Part shown: positions 52,432-60,977 of the stretch, piece after piece
Layout of the letters: every line of letters starts with the position of its first letter
Numbering within the stretch: the stretch's first letter is position 1
DNA from: Rhabdothermincola sediminis
Lineage (GTDB): Bacteria > Actinomycetota > Acidimicrobiia > Acidimicrobiales > Acidimicrobilacustridaceae
Direction: 5' to 3'
Assembly (NCBI RefSeq): GCF_014805525.1
Contig: NZ_JACFSZ010000009.1
Span: forward strand, 62,001 to 126,000
Length of the DNA stretch: 64,000 nucleotides
Notes under the pieces: model-generated
The model's input: the letters and a program-made list of their open reading frames with translations, nothing else
What the model was told of the DNA's origin: nothing
The model's database searches: none
Program-made: the position numbers and the translations under genes

Positions 52432-52718
52432 CTTGGGATGGCGTCCTTCGCGAAGTGCGCCGTCGCTCGCCGCAGGATCTCCACCTCTTGCTCCAGGCGG
52501 CGCTTGTCCCGACGCAACCGGACGATCTCGGTCTGCTCCGCGGAGGTCAACCCGTCCAGGACGCCGTCGTCGATCTCGGCCGGGCGCTTCCAGAGGCGCA
52601 CCGACTCGAACGAGATACCGAAATCCGCAGCCACCTCGGCGAGCGTCATGTCACCCCGGCGCGCCACCCGGGCCACATCAGCCTTGAACTCGGGGGGGGG
52701 GGGGTACTTCTTGGGCAT
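52428..52718 (-). CDS. IS3-family OrfA helix-turn-helix protein
   Basis: A 96-residue OrfA. HTH residues 20-45 ([21 protein letters not shown]) and a C-terminal Leu-zipper-like coiled coil ([20 protein letters not shown]) are intact. Near the start [18 protein letters not shown] contains a 13-G/C homopolymer (52692-52704) encoding four prolines, longer than the usual two. OrfA and OrfB frames overlap at 52428-52431, as in programmed -1 frameshifting elements. Confidence 0.8.
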   Translation of the reverse strand: MPKKYPPPPEFKADVARVARRGDMTLAEVAADFGISFESVRLWKRPAEIDDGVLDGLTSAEQTEIVRLRRDKRRLEQEVEILRRATAHFAKDAIPR

Positions 52719-52794
52719 GGCATCCATCCGCTCCGGTGGGGGAACCCCACACATAACCCACACATAAGATGTCAACCAGACCCGCGGCAGACCC

Positions 52795-52827
52795 GCGTGC
52801 TGGGGCACGCCTTTGACAGGCCGGTTG
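52795..52827. repeat. Palindromic repeat copy 3, disrupted by the IS
   Basis: GCGTGC (52795-52800), loop TGGG, and right arm beginning GCACGCCTTTGACAGGCCGG (52805-52824) correspond to copy 2, but the outer part of the left arm is replaced by the IS right end. It is followed 26 bp later by the stop codon of the acyl-CoA synthetase gene. Confidence 0.7.
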
Positions 52828-52852
52828 GGCGGGTTGGGTGGATCAGGGTAGG

Positions 52853-54475
52853 TCAGTCGATGCTGACGCCGAGCTGCTCCGCGGCGTAGCGCTTGAGGCG
52901 CTTGTAGTCCACCTTGCCGTTGGGGGCTCGGCCGACGGTGTCGATGGCCACGACCCGCTTCGGGGCCTTGAAGGAGGCCAGGTGCTGCTTCACCCACCCG
53001 ATCAGCTCCTCCTGGTCGAGGCTGGCACCCTCCCGGAGCTGCACCACGGCGTTGACGGTCTCGCCGAACTTGTCGTCGGGCAGGCCGACGGCAACCGCGT
53101 CGAGCACGCTGGGATGGCGCTTGAGGATCTCCTCGACCTCCTCGGGGAAGACCTTCTCGCCGCCGGTGTTGATGCACACCGAGCCCCGGCCGAGGAGCGT
53201 CAAGGTGCCGTCCGCCTCGACCTGCGCGTAGTCGCCCGGCATCGAGTACGTCTCGCCGTCGATGGTCACGAAGGTGGCCGCGGACTTCTCCGGGTCCTTG
53301 TAGTACCCGATGGGGGTGTAGCCACGGACCGCCACCCGGCCGATCTCACCCGAGCCGGGCTCGACGTCGCGCCCGTCGTCGGTGATCACCCGGGCGTTCT
53401 CGCCCAGGACGAACTTCGCGGTCTTGGACTCGTTGCCGGCGGTGGAGACGGACTGCCCGAGACCGATGGCCTCGGAGGAGGAGAACGCGTCGATCAGCAT
53501 CATCGTCGGGTTGTGCTTGAGGAGCCCCTGCTTGACGGGCTCGCTCCACATCACCCCCGACGAGGTGATGAGGAACAGGCTGGAGAGATCCCATCGACCC
53601 GGGTTGGCGTCGAGCTCGGCCAGGATGGGCTTGGCGAACGCGTCGCCCACGATCGTGAGACCCTGGATCTTCTTGGCCTGGATGGTGTCGAGGATCTCGA
53701 CCACGTCGAGGTGTCGATTGGTCAGCGTCGTCACCGATCCGGCGTTCGACAGGGCGATGAAGGCCGTGAACTGGCCGGTCCCGTGCATGAGCGGGCACGC
53801 CGGGATCATCTGCAGGCCCGGTCCCTGGATCGATTCAGCCAGCTTTGCGTAGTCGGGCGTGGGCTCGGCGAACACCGCATTCGTGGTGGGGAGCACGGCG
53901 TGGATGAGGTCGTCCTGGCGCCACATCACCCCCTTCGGCATGCCGGTGGTGCCACCGGTGTACATCATGAGGATCTGGTGCCCGTCGCGACCCCAGGGGG
54001 CCACGACCCGCTCGCCGGTCCCTGCGCCAGCGGCATCCTCGTAGGGTGTCGCCCACTCGGGGCAGGCGCCGTCGCCGTCGTCGACCCACAGCCAGGTGCG
54101 CACCTTCGGCACCCGGTGGCGGATGGCCTCGATCCGCTCGGTGAAGGTGCCGTGGAAGACGACCGCCACCGCGTCGGCGTTGTCCCAGAGGTAGACGAGC
54201 TCCTCCTCGGCGTATCGGTAGTTGGTGTTGACCGGCACCAGTCCGGCCTTGAACACCCCGAACATCGACTCGAGGTACTCGGGACAGTTGTAGAGGTACT
54301 GGGCGACCTTGTCCTGCTCCCCGGCGCCCGCGTCGAGCAGGGTGCGGGCGATGCCGTCAGCTCGCCGATTGAACGCCGACCAGGTGATCTCCCGCTCGCC
54401 GTGCCGCAGCGCGACGGCGTCGGGCAGCTTGGTCGCGCAGACCTCCCAGATCTCGGCGAAGTTCCAGCCCGGCAT
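52853..54475 (-). CDS. Acyl-CoA synthetase (AMP-forming, FadD-like)
   Basis: A 540-residue ANL-superfamily ligase. The phosphate-binding loop is MMYTGGTTGMPKGVMW (near residue 177), the A5/A6 region DAFSSSEAIG, the A8 hinge GRGSVCINTGGEKVFPEEVEEIL and the catalytic Lys in GRAPNGKVDYKRLK. It activates fatty or steroid side-chain acids to acyl-CoA. ATG at 54475 is used; the frame extends upstream antisense to the acyl-CoA dehydrogenase. The divergent neighbour is that dehydrogenase. Confidence 0.92.
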   Translation of the reverse strand: MPGWNFAEIWEVCATKLPDAVALRHGEREITWSAFNRRADGIARTLLDAGAGEQDKVAQYLYNCPEYLESMFGVFKAGLVPVNTNYRYAEEELVYLWDNADAVAVVFHGTFTERIEAIRHRVPKVRTWLWVDDGDGACPEWATPYEDAAGAGTGERVVAPWGRDGHQILMMYTGGTTGMPKGVMWRQDDLIHAVLPTTNAVFAEPTPDYAKLAESIQGPGLQMIPACPLMHGTGQFTAFIALSNAGSVTTLTNRHLDVVEILDTIQAKKIQGLTIVGDAFAKPILAELDANPGRWDLSSLFLITSSGVMWSEPVKQGLLKHNPTMMLIDAFSSSEAIGLGQSVSTAGNESKTAKFVLGENARVITDDGRDVEPGSGEIGRVAVRGYTPIGYYKDPEKSAATFVTIDGETYSMPGDYAQVEADGTLTLLGRGSVCINTGGEKVFPEEVEEILKRHPSVLDAVAVGLPDDKFGETVNAVVQLREGASLDQEELIGWVKQHLASFKAPKRVVAIDTVGRAPNGKVDYKRLKRYAAEQLGVSID

Positions 54476-54616
54476 CGGTTCCCCCCTGTGTCTCGGCGGC
54501 TGTCGACCGGGGGAGTGTAGGAGGGGCACTCCCGGAGGTCGGCATCGCTGACGGCCTGTCAGGGCGCTGGTCCACCGAATCGTGCCGGGAGCGGGGCCGT
54601 CGCTAACCTCGCCGCC

Positions 54617-55789
54617 GTGGATTTCGAGCTCCCACCCGACGACGACCCTCGCCGGGTCGCGGTGCGCGAGTGGCTGGCTGCCCACCCCGACCCGACCGAC
54701 CGGCAGCTCGCCGAGTCCGGGTACGTGGCCCCGCACTGGCCCAAGCCCTACGGCCTCGACGCGGACCCGATCCACCAGCTCATCATCGACGACGAGCTCA
54801 AGCGCGCGGGGGTGCGGCGCCCGTCGAACCAGATCGGCATCGGGTGGGCCGGTCCCACCCTGCTGCACGCAGGCACCCAGGCCCAGAAGGACCGCTACCT
54901 TCTGCCGCTGCTCGCCGCCGAGGAGATCTGGTGCCAGCTCTTCAGCGAGCCCGACGCAGGGAGCGATCTGGCGAACCTGTCCACCCGGGCTGAACGCGAC
55001 GGCGACGTGTACGTGGTCAACGGGCAGAAGATCTGGACCTCGTTCGGTCACATCGCCCAGTTCGGCATCCTGATCGCCCGCACGAACCCGGATGCGCCGA
55101 AGCACAGGGGCATCTCGTATTTCATCTGCCCGATGGACCTACCCGGCATCGAGGTCCGGCCGATCGTGGAGATGACCGGCGCCCACACGTTCAACGAGGT
55201 GTTCTTCACCGACGTGCGCATCCCTGTCGAGAACCTGGTCGGCGAGGAGAACGAGGGCTGGAGCCTGGCGAAGGTCACGCTGGGCAACGAACGGGTCTCG
55301 CTCTCCGGCGGCGGGGCGCTCTGGGGTCTGGGTCCCACGGTCGCCGACCTGCTCGAGCTGATCCGCTCCGGGGGTGGGCTCACCGATCCCGTCCTGCGGC
55401 AGCGGGCCGCGATGGTGCACGTCGAGTCGGAGATCCTGCGTCTCATCCGTCTGCGTACGGTCACCGCGGCCATCAAGGGCGAGCCGCCGGGGCCGGAGGC
55501 GAGCGTGCGCAAGGTGCTCGCCGATGAGCACGGTCAGCACGTCATGGCCCTGGCCAAGGATCTCTGCGGAGCCGAGGGCATGCTGTCGGAGGGGGACGCG
55601 CTGGGTGGGCAGGCCGGCTTCTGGCATTACGGCTTCCTGTTCAGCCAGGCGCTGACGATCGGCGGCGGCACCGGGGACGTGCAGCGCAACATCATCGCCG
55701 AGCGGGTGCTCGGCCTCCCGCACGATGTCGACGTCGAGGCCGGGATGACCTGGGCCGAGGCCCGGGCTGCGGCCGGCGGGGCGCGCTGA
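54617..55789 (+). CDS. Acyl-CoA dehydrogenase
   Basis: A 390-residue FAD acyl-CoA dehydrogenase. Motifs are CQLFSEPDAGSDLANLSTRA, GQKIWTSFGHIAQFGILIART, FNEVFFTDVRIPVENLVGEENEGW and GGGTGDVQRNIIAERVLGLP. The catalytic Glu position is not obvious in the YEG form; several FadE-type actinobacterial paralogues instead act as heteromeric or structural partners. GTG at 54617. It is divergent from the acyl-CoA synthetase and followed by a small gene. Confidence 0.9.
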   Translation: MDFELPPDDDPRRVAVREWLAAHPDPTDRQLAESGYVAPHWPKPYGLDADPIHQLIIDDELKRAGVRRPSNQIGIGWAGPTLLHAGTQAQKDRYLLPLLAAEEIWCQLFSEPDAGSDLANLSTRAERDGDVYVVNGQKIWTSFGHIAQFGILIARTNPDAPKHRGISYFICPMDLPGIEVRPIVEMTGAHTFNEVFFTDVRIPVENLVGEENEGWSLAKVTLGNERVSLSGGGALWGLGPTVADLLELIRSGGGLTDPVLRQRAAMVHVESEILRLIRLRTVTAAIKGEPPGPEASVRKVLADEHGQHVMALAKDLCGAEGMLSEGDALGGQAGFWHYGFLFSQALTIGGGTGDVQRNIIAERVLGLPHDVDVEAGMTWAEARAAAGGAR

Positions 55790-55821
55790 GGGCGAATGCG
55801 AGGAGAGGAGCGATCGTCACC

Positions 55822-56094
55822 ATGGCCACGGTCACCAAGGACCAGGTGTTCAAGCGGCACCAGAAGGTGGTCGCCGCCGTCGACCTTCCGCACGTGCCGG
55901 CCGGGACGCCCGGGCGCGTCCTGTACGTCGCCGGCGTCACCTGGATCCGGTATCACGTGTTGTTCGACAACGGGCAGGTCGTCAGCTCGCTCGATGCCAC
56001 GCAGCTCATGAGCAGCGAGGACTGGGAGCGCAAGCAGTACGAGGGGCGGATCGCCGCCCGCAAGGGGTCCAGCCGGAGCGCGGTCGCGGCCTGA
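55822..56094 (+). CDS. Small SH3-like conserved-type protein
   Basis: A 90-residue basic protein starting MATVTKDQVFKRHQKVVAAV. Its core GTPGRVLYVAGVTWIRYHVLFDNG is a compact beta-rich, SH3-barrel-like stretch followed by a charged helix. ATG at 55822 follows GAGGAGAGGAGCG at good spacing. It lies 32 bp after the dehydrogenase on the same strand; function unknown. Confidence 0.65.
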   Translation: MATVTKDQVFKRHQKVVAAVDLPHVPAGTPGRVLYVAGVTWIRYHVLFDNGQVVSSLDATQLMSSEDWERKQYEGRIAARKGSSRSAVAA

Positions 56095-56140
56095 CCGCGC
56101 CCGTCACCTTTCGCACCGTTCACGACTGGGGGAACGATCG

Positions 56141-57175
56141 ATGAAGATCGGTATGCAGCTCGACTACTCGGGCGGCTTCAAGGCATCGGCCGCGCGGGTC
56201 GCCGAATACGAGCGGGCAGGTCTGGACATCGCTTGGGTGGCGGAGGCCTATGGCTTCGACGGGGTGAGCTTCATGGGCTACCTCGCACACGCCACCGAGC
56301 GGGTGCAGATCGCCTCGGGCATCCTGCCCATCTACACCCGCACGCCGACGCTGCTGGCGATGACAGCGGCGGGAGTGGATGCCATGTCGGACGGGCGCTG
56401 CATCCTCGGGCTGGGTGCGTCCGGTCCCCAGGTGATCGAAGGCTGGCACGGCGTTCCTTACGACGCCCCGCTCGGCCGCACCCGGGAGATCATCGACATC
56501 TGCCGGCTGGTGTGGAAGCGAGAGGAGCGGGTCACCTACGAGGGTCGCTACTACCGGCTCCCGCTACCGGAAGGTCAGGGAACCGGGCTCGGCAAGCCGC
56601 TCAAGATCATCGCTCATCCCGTCCGCCCGGCGATCCCGATCTACGTGGCGTCGCTCGGCCCCAAGAACGTTGCCATGACCGCGGAGGTGGCCGACGGCTG
56701 GCTGCCGATCTTCTACATCCCCGAGAAGGCCGGTGAGGTCTGGGGTGACGACCTGGAGGCCGGCTTCGCCAAGCGCTCGCCCGAGCTTGGCCCCCTGGAG
56801 ATCGCCGCCGGCGGCATGGTGGCGATCACCGACGAGCCGGAGCCCATCCTCGACATGGGACGGGGTCTGGCCGCGCTCTACATCGGTGGGATGGGTGCCC
56901 GGGATCGCAACTTCTACAACCAGCTCGCCTGCCGGTACGGCTACGAGGCCGAGGCGAAGGAGATCCAGGATCTCTACCTCGACGGCAAGAAAGCCGAGGC
57001 GGCGGCGAAGGTCCCGAGGGAGTTCCTCGAGCTGTCGAACCTGGTCGGGCCCGAGGGGTGGGTGCGTGAGCGCCTCGAGGCCTACCGGGAGGCCGGCGTG
57101 ACGAGTCTGAACATCGTGCCGATCGACCCGAATCCCACGGCGCTCATCGAGAAGCTCAAGACCTGGACCACCTGA
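56141..57175 (+). CDS. LLM class F420-type oxidoreductase
   Basis: A 344-residue luciferase-like TIM-barrel protein. Motifs are KIGMQLDYSGGFKASA, GLDIAWVAEAYGFDGVSFMG, RVQIASGILPIYTRTPTLLAMTA, CILGLGASGPQVIEGWHGVPY and PIYVASLGPKNVAMTAEVADGWLPIFY, which fits the F420 subfamily with tetrahydromethanopterin-reductase-like members. ATG follows GGGGGAACG. It is convergent with the second nitronate monooxygenase. Confidence 0.9.
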   Translation: MKIGMQLDYSGGFKASAARVAEYERAGLDIAWVAEAYGFDGVSFMGYLAHATERVQIASGILPIYTRTPTLLAMTAAGVDAMSDGRCILGLGASGPQVIEGWHGVPYDAPLGRTREIIDICRLVWKREERVTYEGRYYRLPLPEGQGTGLGKPLKIIAHPVRPAIPIYVASLGPKNVAMTAEVADGWLPIFYIPEKAGEVWGDDLEAGFAKRSPELGPLEIAAGGMVAITDEPEPILDMGRGLAALYIGGMGARDRNFYNQLACRYGYEAEAKEIQDLYLDGKKAEAAAKVPREFLELSNLVGPEGWVRERLEAYREAGVTSLNIVPIDPNPTALIEKLKTWTT

Positions 57176-57188
57176 ACCCCCCACCCCC

Positions 57189-57239
57189 CGAAGTGTTCAT
57201 CGGTGCGTGGTCTGGGGCCGCGTGGGGCTGAACAGTTCG
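57189..57239. terminator. Inverted repeat between convergent genes
   Basis: CGAAGTGTTCA (57189-57199) and TGAACAGTTCG (57229-57239) pair at 10 of 11 positions across a 29-bp loop, in the gap where the LLM and nitronate monooxygenase genes converge. Plausible bidirectional terminator. Confidence 0.4.
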
Positions 57240-57249
57240 GCATGGGGGA

Positions 57250-58221
57250 TCAGCGGAGGGCAGCGACGCGCTCGATGACCGCTTCGGCCTCGTCCACGAT
57301 CTGGCGGACCAGCTCGCCGGCGGGCACCAGACCGGTGATCGCCCCGACACCCTGGCCGGCCGGGAAGAACTCGCGGTCGGGGTCGACGGCAGCAGGGTCG
57401 GCCTCGTCGCCTTCGCCCAGGTGGTTCGCACCGTCCTGCCAGGAGCGGATGAACTGCGCGGGGAAGGGCTGCAGCTCGTCGGGGTGTTCCTCCCAGTAAC
57501 GGGTGTAGGTGTTCGCCACCACTCGGCAGGTCTTGCCCGTGTACGCGCGCGACACGGTGGTGCCGTCCTCGAGGGTTCGCAGCAGGGTCTCCTTGTAGCC
57601 GGGCGTGGCCCGGGCCTCCGGGGTGGCGATGAACCGGGTCCCGATCCACACCCCGTCCGCACCGAGCGACAACGCGGCGGCGAGGCCCCGACCGTCGAAG
57701 ATCCCCCCGGCGGCCACCACCGGCACCCGGTCACCCACCGCGTCGACGATCTGGGGTACGAGAGCCATGGTGGCGACCTGACCGGTGTGGCCGCCGGCCT
57801 CGGTGCCCTGGGCGACGACGAGGTCGCAGCCGGCTTCGACCGCAGCCACGGCATGGCGCACCTTGCCGCACATGTTCACCACCAGCACGTTGTGGTCATG
57901 GCACAGCTCGATGGCGTCTCTGGGGACGCCGAGGCCGGCGACGAACACCCGCGCCCCGTGATCGATGATGGCCTGCACTTGGGCCACCAGATCGCCGGGT
58001 GAGGCGGTGAGCAGGTCGACCCCGAAGGGCTTGTCGGTCAAGGCCTTCGTGGCTTCGATCTCGGCCACCATCCGGTCGAAGCCCATCGCCGAAGCGCCGA
58101 GGCATCCGAATCCGCCGGCGTTGGAGACCGCGGCGACCAGCTCGTGGTAGCTCACCCCACCCATGCCGGCGAGCATCACCGGGTGCTCGATCTCGAGGAC
58201 GTCGGTCAACCGTGTGCGCAT
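57250..58221 (-). CDS. Nitronate monooxygenase-like flavoprotein
   Basis: A 323-residue FMN TIM-barrel protein, the shorter relative of the one at 5.9-7.0 kb. Motifs are EHPVMLAGMGGVSYHELVAA, SNAGGFGCLGASAMG, LVVAQGTEAGGHTG with the conserved His, VVAAGGIFDGRGLAAALSLGADGV and RAYTGKTCRVVANTYTRYW. It likely oxidises nitronates or reduces quinones with NADH. ATG at 58221 is 17 bp from a 24-bp palindrome that should be its operator. Confidence 0.9.
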   Translation of the reverse strand: MRTRLTDVLEIEHPVMLAGMGGVSYHELVAAVSNAGGFGCLGASAMGFDRMVAEIEATKALTDKPFGVDLLTASPGDLVAQVQAIIDHGARVFVAGLGVPRDAIELCHDHNVLVVNMCGKVRHAVAAVEAGCDLVVAQGTEAGGHTGQVATMALVPQIVDAVGDRVPVVAAGGIFDGRGLAAALSLGADGVWIGTRFIATPEARATPGYKETLLRTLEDGTTVSRAYTGKTCRVVANTYTRYWEEHPDELQPFPAQFIRSWQDGANHLGEGDEADPAAVDPDREFFPAGQGVGAITGLVPAGELVRQIVDEAEAVIERVAALR

Positions 58222-58237
58222 CCGCAGATCGCAGCAC

Positions 58238-58261
58238 AAACTTGACCGATCGGTCAAGTTT
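58238..58261. promoter_or_regulatory. Perfect 24-bp palindromic operator
   Basis: The left half AAACTTGACCGA (58238-58249) is followed by its exact reverse complement. With one extra T allowed, GCACA and TGTGC extend it at both sides. It lies between the PaaI thioesterase stop and the nitronate monooxygenase start, immediately upstream of the latter, and has the form of a TetR-family binding site. Confidence 0.7.
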
Positions 58262-58324
58262 TGTGCGGGCCACACCGAGCCCCTGAGAGCGCAGACGGTG
58301 GGCCCGCGCAGACGATGCGGTCGC

Positions 58325-58765
58325 TCAGACGATGCGATACGTCTGCAGCGCGTGGGCCACCACCACCCCTCCGGCGTCGGTGGCGGTGATCTCGGTGAAG
58401 ATCAGCTCCTTCCCCCGCTTCACGGTGCGGGCGGTGCACACCAGATCCGACTGCTTGCACGCACCCACGTACTGCACCGTCATCGACACGGTCGATGCCC
58501 GGGTGCCTTTGTCGAAGTCGTGGTTCGACCAGGCCGCAGCGGCTCCGGCGGTGTCGATGGCCGAAGCGACCACACCCCCGTGGTAGTAGGTGCCGTCGTT
58601 GGTCAGCTCGGGCCGGAACGGCAGCCGGACCACCACCTCGTCGGGCTCGTAGCGGTCGAACACGAGCCCCAGCCAGCCGATGAACGGGGTGGCCGGGAAG
58701 ATCTCGGGGATCGCCCGCCGCCGCCGTTCCTGTTCCTCGTCGCTCAACTTCGCTCGCTCACTCAC
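58325..58765 (-). CDS. PaaI-like hotdog thioesterase
   Basis: A 146-residue hotdog thioesterase. The conserved substrate loop is TYYHGGVVASAIDTAGAAAAW near residues 60-80, followed by STVSMTVQYVGACKQSDLVC and KRGKELIFTEI. It hydrolyses small acyl- or aryl-acyl-CoA thioesters. GTG at 58765 is preferred; longer frames enter the neighbouring flavoprotein gene. It lies 10 bp after that gene on the same strand. Confidence 0.85.
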   Translation of the reverse strand: MSERAKLSDEEQERRRRAIPEIFPATPFIGWLGLVFDRYEPDEVVVRLPFRPELTNDGTYYHGGVVASAIDTAGAAAAWSNHDFDKGTRASTVSMTVQYVGACKQSDLVCTARTVKRGKELIFTEITATDAGGVVVAHALQTYRIV

Positions 58766-58775
58766 AGGCGGCAGG

Positions 58776-60011
58776 CTACGCCCCGCCGCTGAAGGCGCCG
58801 GGGCCCCGGAAGATGCCCGCTCGCCAGCGGAAGGGCGTGACCACGATCGCCCGGGGGTAGTCCTCGAAGAGCCAACGGGCGAAGTTGCGGCGGGTCCATG
58901 GGGTCGCGCCCGCCAGCCGGATGGCAGCCCGCGCACCCTTGCGGTGCTGCAGCGCGCGGACCAGCAGCGCCGACAGGGCGTGGTCGGTGACCAGCTCCCG
59001 GCGAACCCGTGACTCGTAGTGGGCCCGGGCCCGTTCGGCTGACGACGGCCCGGCGGCCAGGATGGCCTGGGCGGCCCAGGTGCCCGTCGCCAGGGCCTGA
59101 CCGATGCCTTCGCCGGTCATCGGGTCGGTGACCGCCGCGGCATCGCCCGCGAAGAGCACCCGGCCCGAGGTGAGGGGGAGCTCGCCGACCCGGGCCGGGA
59201 TCGGCCAGGCCCGCGGCGGGCCTTCCGGGCGGGCGCCCGCTCCGAGCACCTCGCGGACGTGGGGCCGGGCGAGGATCTCCCGCCACAGCTGGGCCATGTC
59301 GCCGACCTGCCAGGCTCCGCCCCGGCGGATGCCGAACCCGACGTTGGCGGTGCCCTCTCCCACGGGGAACGACCAGGCGTAGCCGGGGAGGAAGTCCGGC
59401 TCGAACCAGCAGAACAGTTGGCTGGCCGCCTCGTCGCTCACTCCCCGGACGTACTGCCGGAAGGCGTGCCAGTCCCCCCGGTAGCCGGGTACCGACAGGC
59501 CGAGCGCCTTGCGCACCGGGGACCACATGCCGTCCGCTGCCACCAGGTAGCGAGCGACGAGCCGGCGCCCGTCGGTGAGGCGCACCTGTACCAGGTCGCC
59601 GCGAGCGGTGACCTCTTCGCTAGCGACGCCTTCGACGACCTCAGCGCCCACCTTGCGGGTCAGCTCCACCATCGCCGCGTCGAGGTCCCGGCGCCGGGCC
59701 ACCGCCGCGAACAGCCCGTCACCGGGGAGTGGGAGGTGCACCCGGTGGCCGGCAGGACCGCGTAGCCACACGTCGTGGACCGGCGTCCAGGAGGCCACCG
59801 TGGCCGGCTCCAGCCCCAGCGCCTCCAGGCGGCGCAGCGCGCCCGCCGTCAGCCCGTCACCGCAGGTCTTGTCCCGGGGAAAGGTCGCCCGGTCGACAAC
59901 CACGACCTCGCGACCTGCCCGTGCCAGCGTGATGGCCGCGGCGGTGCCCGCCGGGCCCGCGCCGACGACGGCGACGTCGGCGAGGAGGGTCAGGGGTGGG
60001 GTCGAGGCCAC
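58776..60011 (-). CDS. Geranylgeranyl reductase family FAD oxidoreductase
   Basis: A 411-residue flavoprotein. The dinucleotide loop is DVAVVGAGPAGTAAAITLARAG (residues 12-33), with RATFPRDKTCGDGL typical of geranylgeranyl reductases and menaquinone reductase MenJ, and the second FAD motif VLFAGDAAAVTDPMTGEGIGQALATG. It saturates isoprenoid double bonds on quinone or lipid chains. GTG at 60011. A conserved-type membrane protein gene is upstream. Confidence 0.88.
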   Translation of the reverse strand: MASTPPLTLLADVAVVGAGPAGTAAAITLARAGREVVVVDRATFPRDKTCGDGLTAGALRRLEALGLEPATVASWTPVHDVWLRGPAGHRVHLPLPGDGLFAAVARRRDLDAAMVELTRKVGAEVVEGVASEEVTARGDLVQVRLTDGRRLVARYLVAADGMWSPVRKALGLSVPGYRGDWHAFRQYVRGVSDEAASQLFCWFEPDFLPGYAWSFPVGEGTANVGFGIRRGGAWQVGDMAQLWREILARPHVREVLGAGARPEGPPRAWPIPARVGELPLTSGRVLFAGDAAAVTDPMTGEGIGQALATGTWAAQAILAAGPSSAERARAHYESRVRRELVTDHALSALLVRALQHRKGARAAIRLAGATPWTRRNFARWLFEDYPRAIVVTPFRWRAGIFRGPGAFSGGA

Positions 60012-60020
60012 CCAGGGAGG

Positions 60021-60974
60021 CTATTCGCGCCCCGGCAGGGGCCGGCCTGGCCCCCAGGGGTCTTCGTGGTCCGCCACGACGTTGCCGTCGAGGTCGTGGT
60101 CGACACCGGGCGTGGGGTCCCAGGCCCCCTCGCGGCGGAGGTCCGGAGGGGGTGCGAACTCGAAAGCCCGCTGCGAGGCGGAATCCCAGTGGCTCTGGAA
60201 CACCCCGCCCAGGCCCCCAGATCGCTCGCCGGCAGGCGCCGCCGGGTCCGAGGCCGGCGCAGGCATGTGCTCGGTGCCCGCCCCGTCGGGGAAGGTGCCG
60301 TACAGCTCACGCACCACCGGGGGCACGAGCGCCAGGAACTGCTCGACCACCGCCAGGAGGCCCGGCATGAGTGCCGCGTCGACGTGGCTGGTCGAGGCGA
60401 GCAGGAAGCGCCCGCGGGTCTCGAAGCGGATCGTGCCCCTGGTGGTGAGGAGGAACTCCATCAGCTGGGGGCTGAGCAGGTCGGTGGCGAACTTGGCGTC
60501 GGCGCAACGTACGGCGAAGGTGCGGTTGAACTCCTCGGACTCGAACTCCACGGTCGGCAGTCCGAGCAGGCGGCCGACCCGGTCGGCGAAGGCCCCGCGT
60601 TCGATCGTGACGACCGGCCACGCCCCGTTGTGCTGCCCGAACGCGCAGCTGAGGTACTCCCAGCGCCGTCGCTCTCTGCCACGGCGATCGCGGTGTTCCT
60701 CGTACCAGCTGTAGTCGAACACCCGCGTCGGGGTGTTCGTGCTCCCTCGCGCTTCGCGCCACATCACGTTCTGGATGGTGCGCCCGTCACCAGCTCGGAA
60801 GAGCGGGAAGGGGACGGCGAGGGTGTTGAAGGGATCCACCTCGGAGAATCGCAGGCCTGCGGCCGCGGCCACGCCGGGCAGGGCCCGCGCCCGCTCGGCG
60901 CGCAACCAGGCGGCCCAGGCCAGGAGCAGGCCGGCGACCATCAGGGAGACGGTCAGGATGATGCCGGCGAGCAC
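60021..60974 (-). CDS. DUF3137-like membrane-anchored protein
   Basis: A 317-residue protein with one N-terminal transmembrane helix (ILTVSLMVAGLLLAWAAWL), then a soluble domain: RTIQNVMWREARGSTNTPTRVFDYSWYEE, with the pattern of DUF3137-like proteins, and FETRGRFLLASTSHVD near residue 210. The last 75 residues are Pro/Gly/Asp-rich and unstructured. Function unknown. It lies 3 bp from the EAL gene on the same strand. Confidence 0.6.
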   Translation of the reverse strand: MLAGIILTVSLMVAGLLLAWAAWLRAERARALPGVAAAAGLRFSEVDPFNTLAVPFPLFRAGDGRTIQNVMWREARGSTNTPTRVFDYSWYEEHRDRRGRERRRWEYLSCAFGQHNGAWPVVTIERGAFADRVGRLLGLPTVEFESEEFNRTFAVRCADAKFATDLLSPQLMEFLLTTRGTIRFETRGRFLLASTSHVDAALMPGLLAVVEQFLALVPPVVRELYGTFPDGAGTEHMPAPASDPAAPAGERSGGLGGVFQSHWDSASQRAFEFAPPPDLRREGAWDPTPGVDHDLDGNVVADHEDPWGPGRPLPGRE

Positions 60975-60977
60975 GGG

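Larger units (their letters stand above)
51709..52794 (-). mobile_element. Degenerate IS3-family insertion sequence
   Basis: The element is about 1.09 kb with imperfect terminal inverted repeats: GGGTCTGCCGCGAGTTCGGTTGG at 51709 (outer 20 bp compared) against the reverse complement of the right end GCGGCAGACCC at 52784-52794. It carries an OrfA gene and a truncated, frameshifted OrfB. No matching 3-4 bp target duplication is visible (left flank GACGG, right flank GCGTG). The right end sits inside the left arm of the palindromic repeat. A remnant of the same end lies at 39140. Confidence 0.8.
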
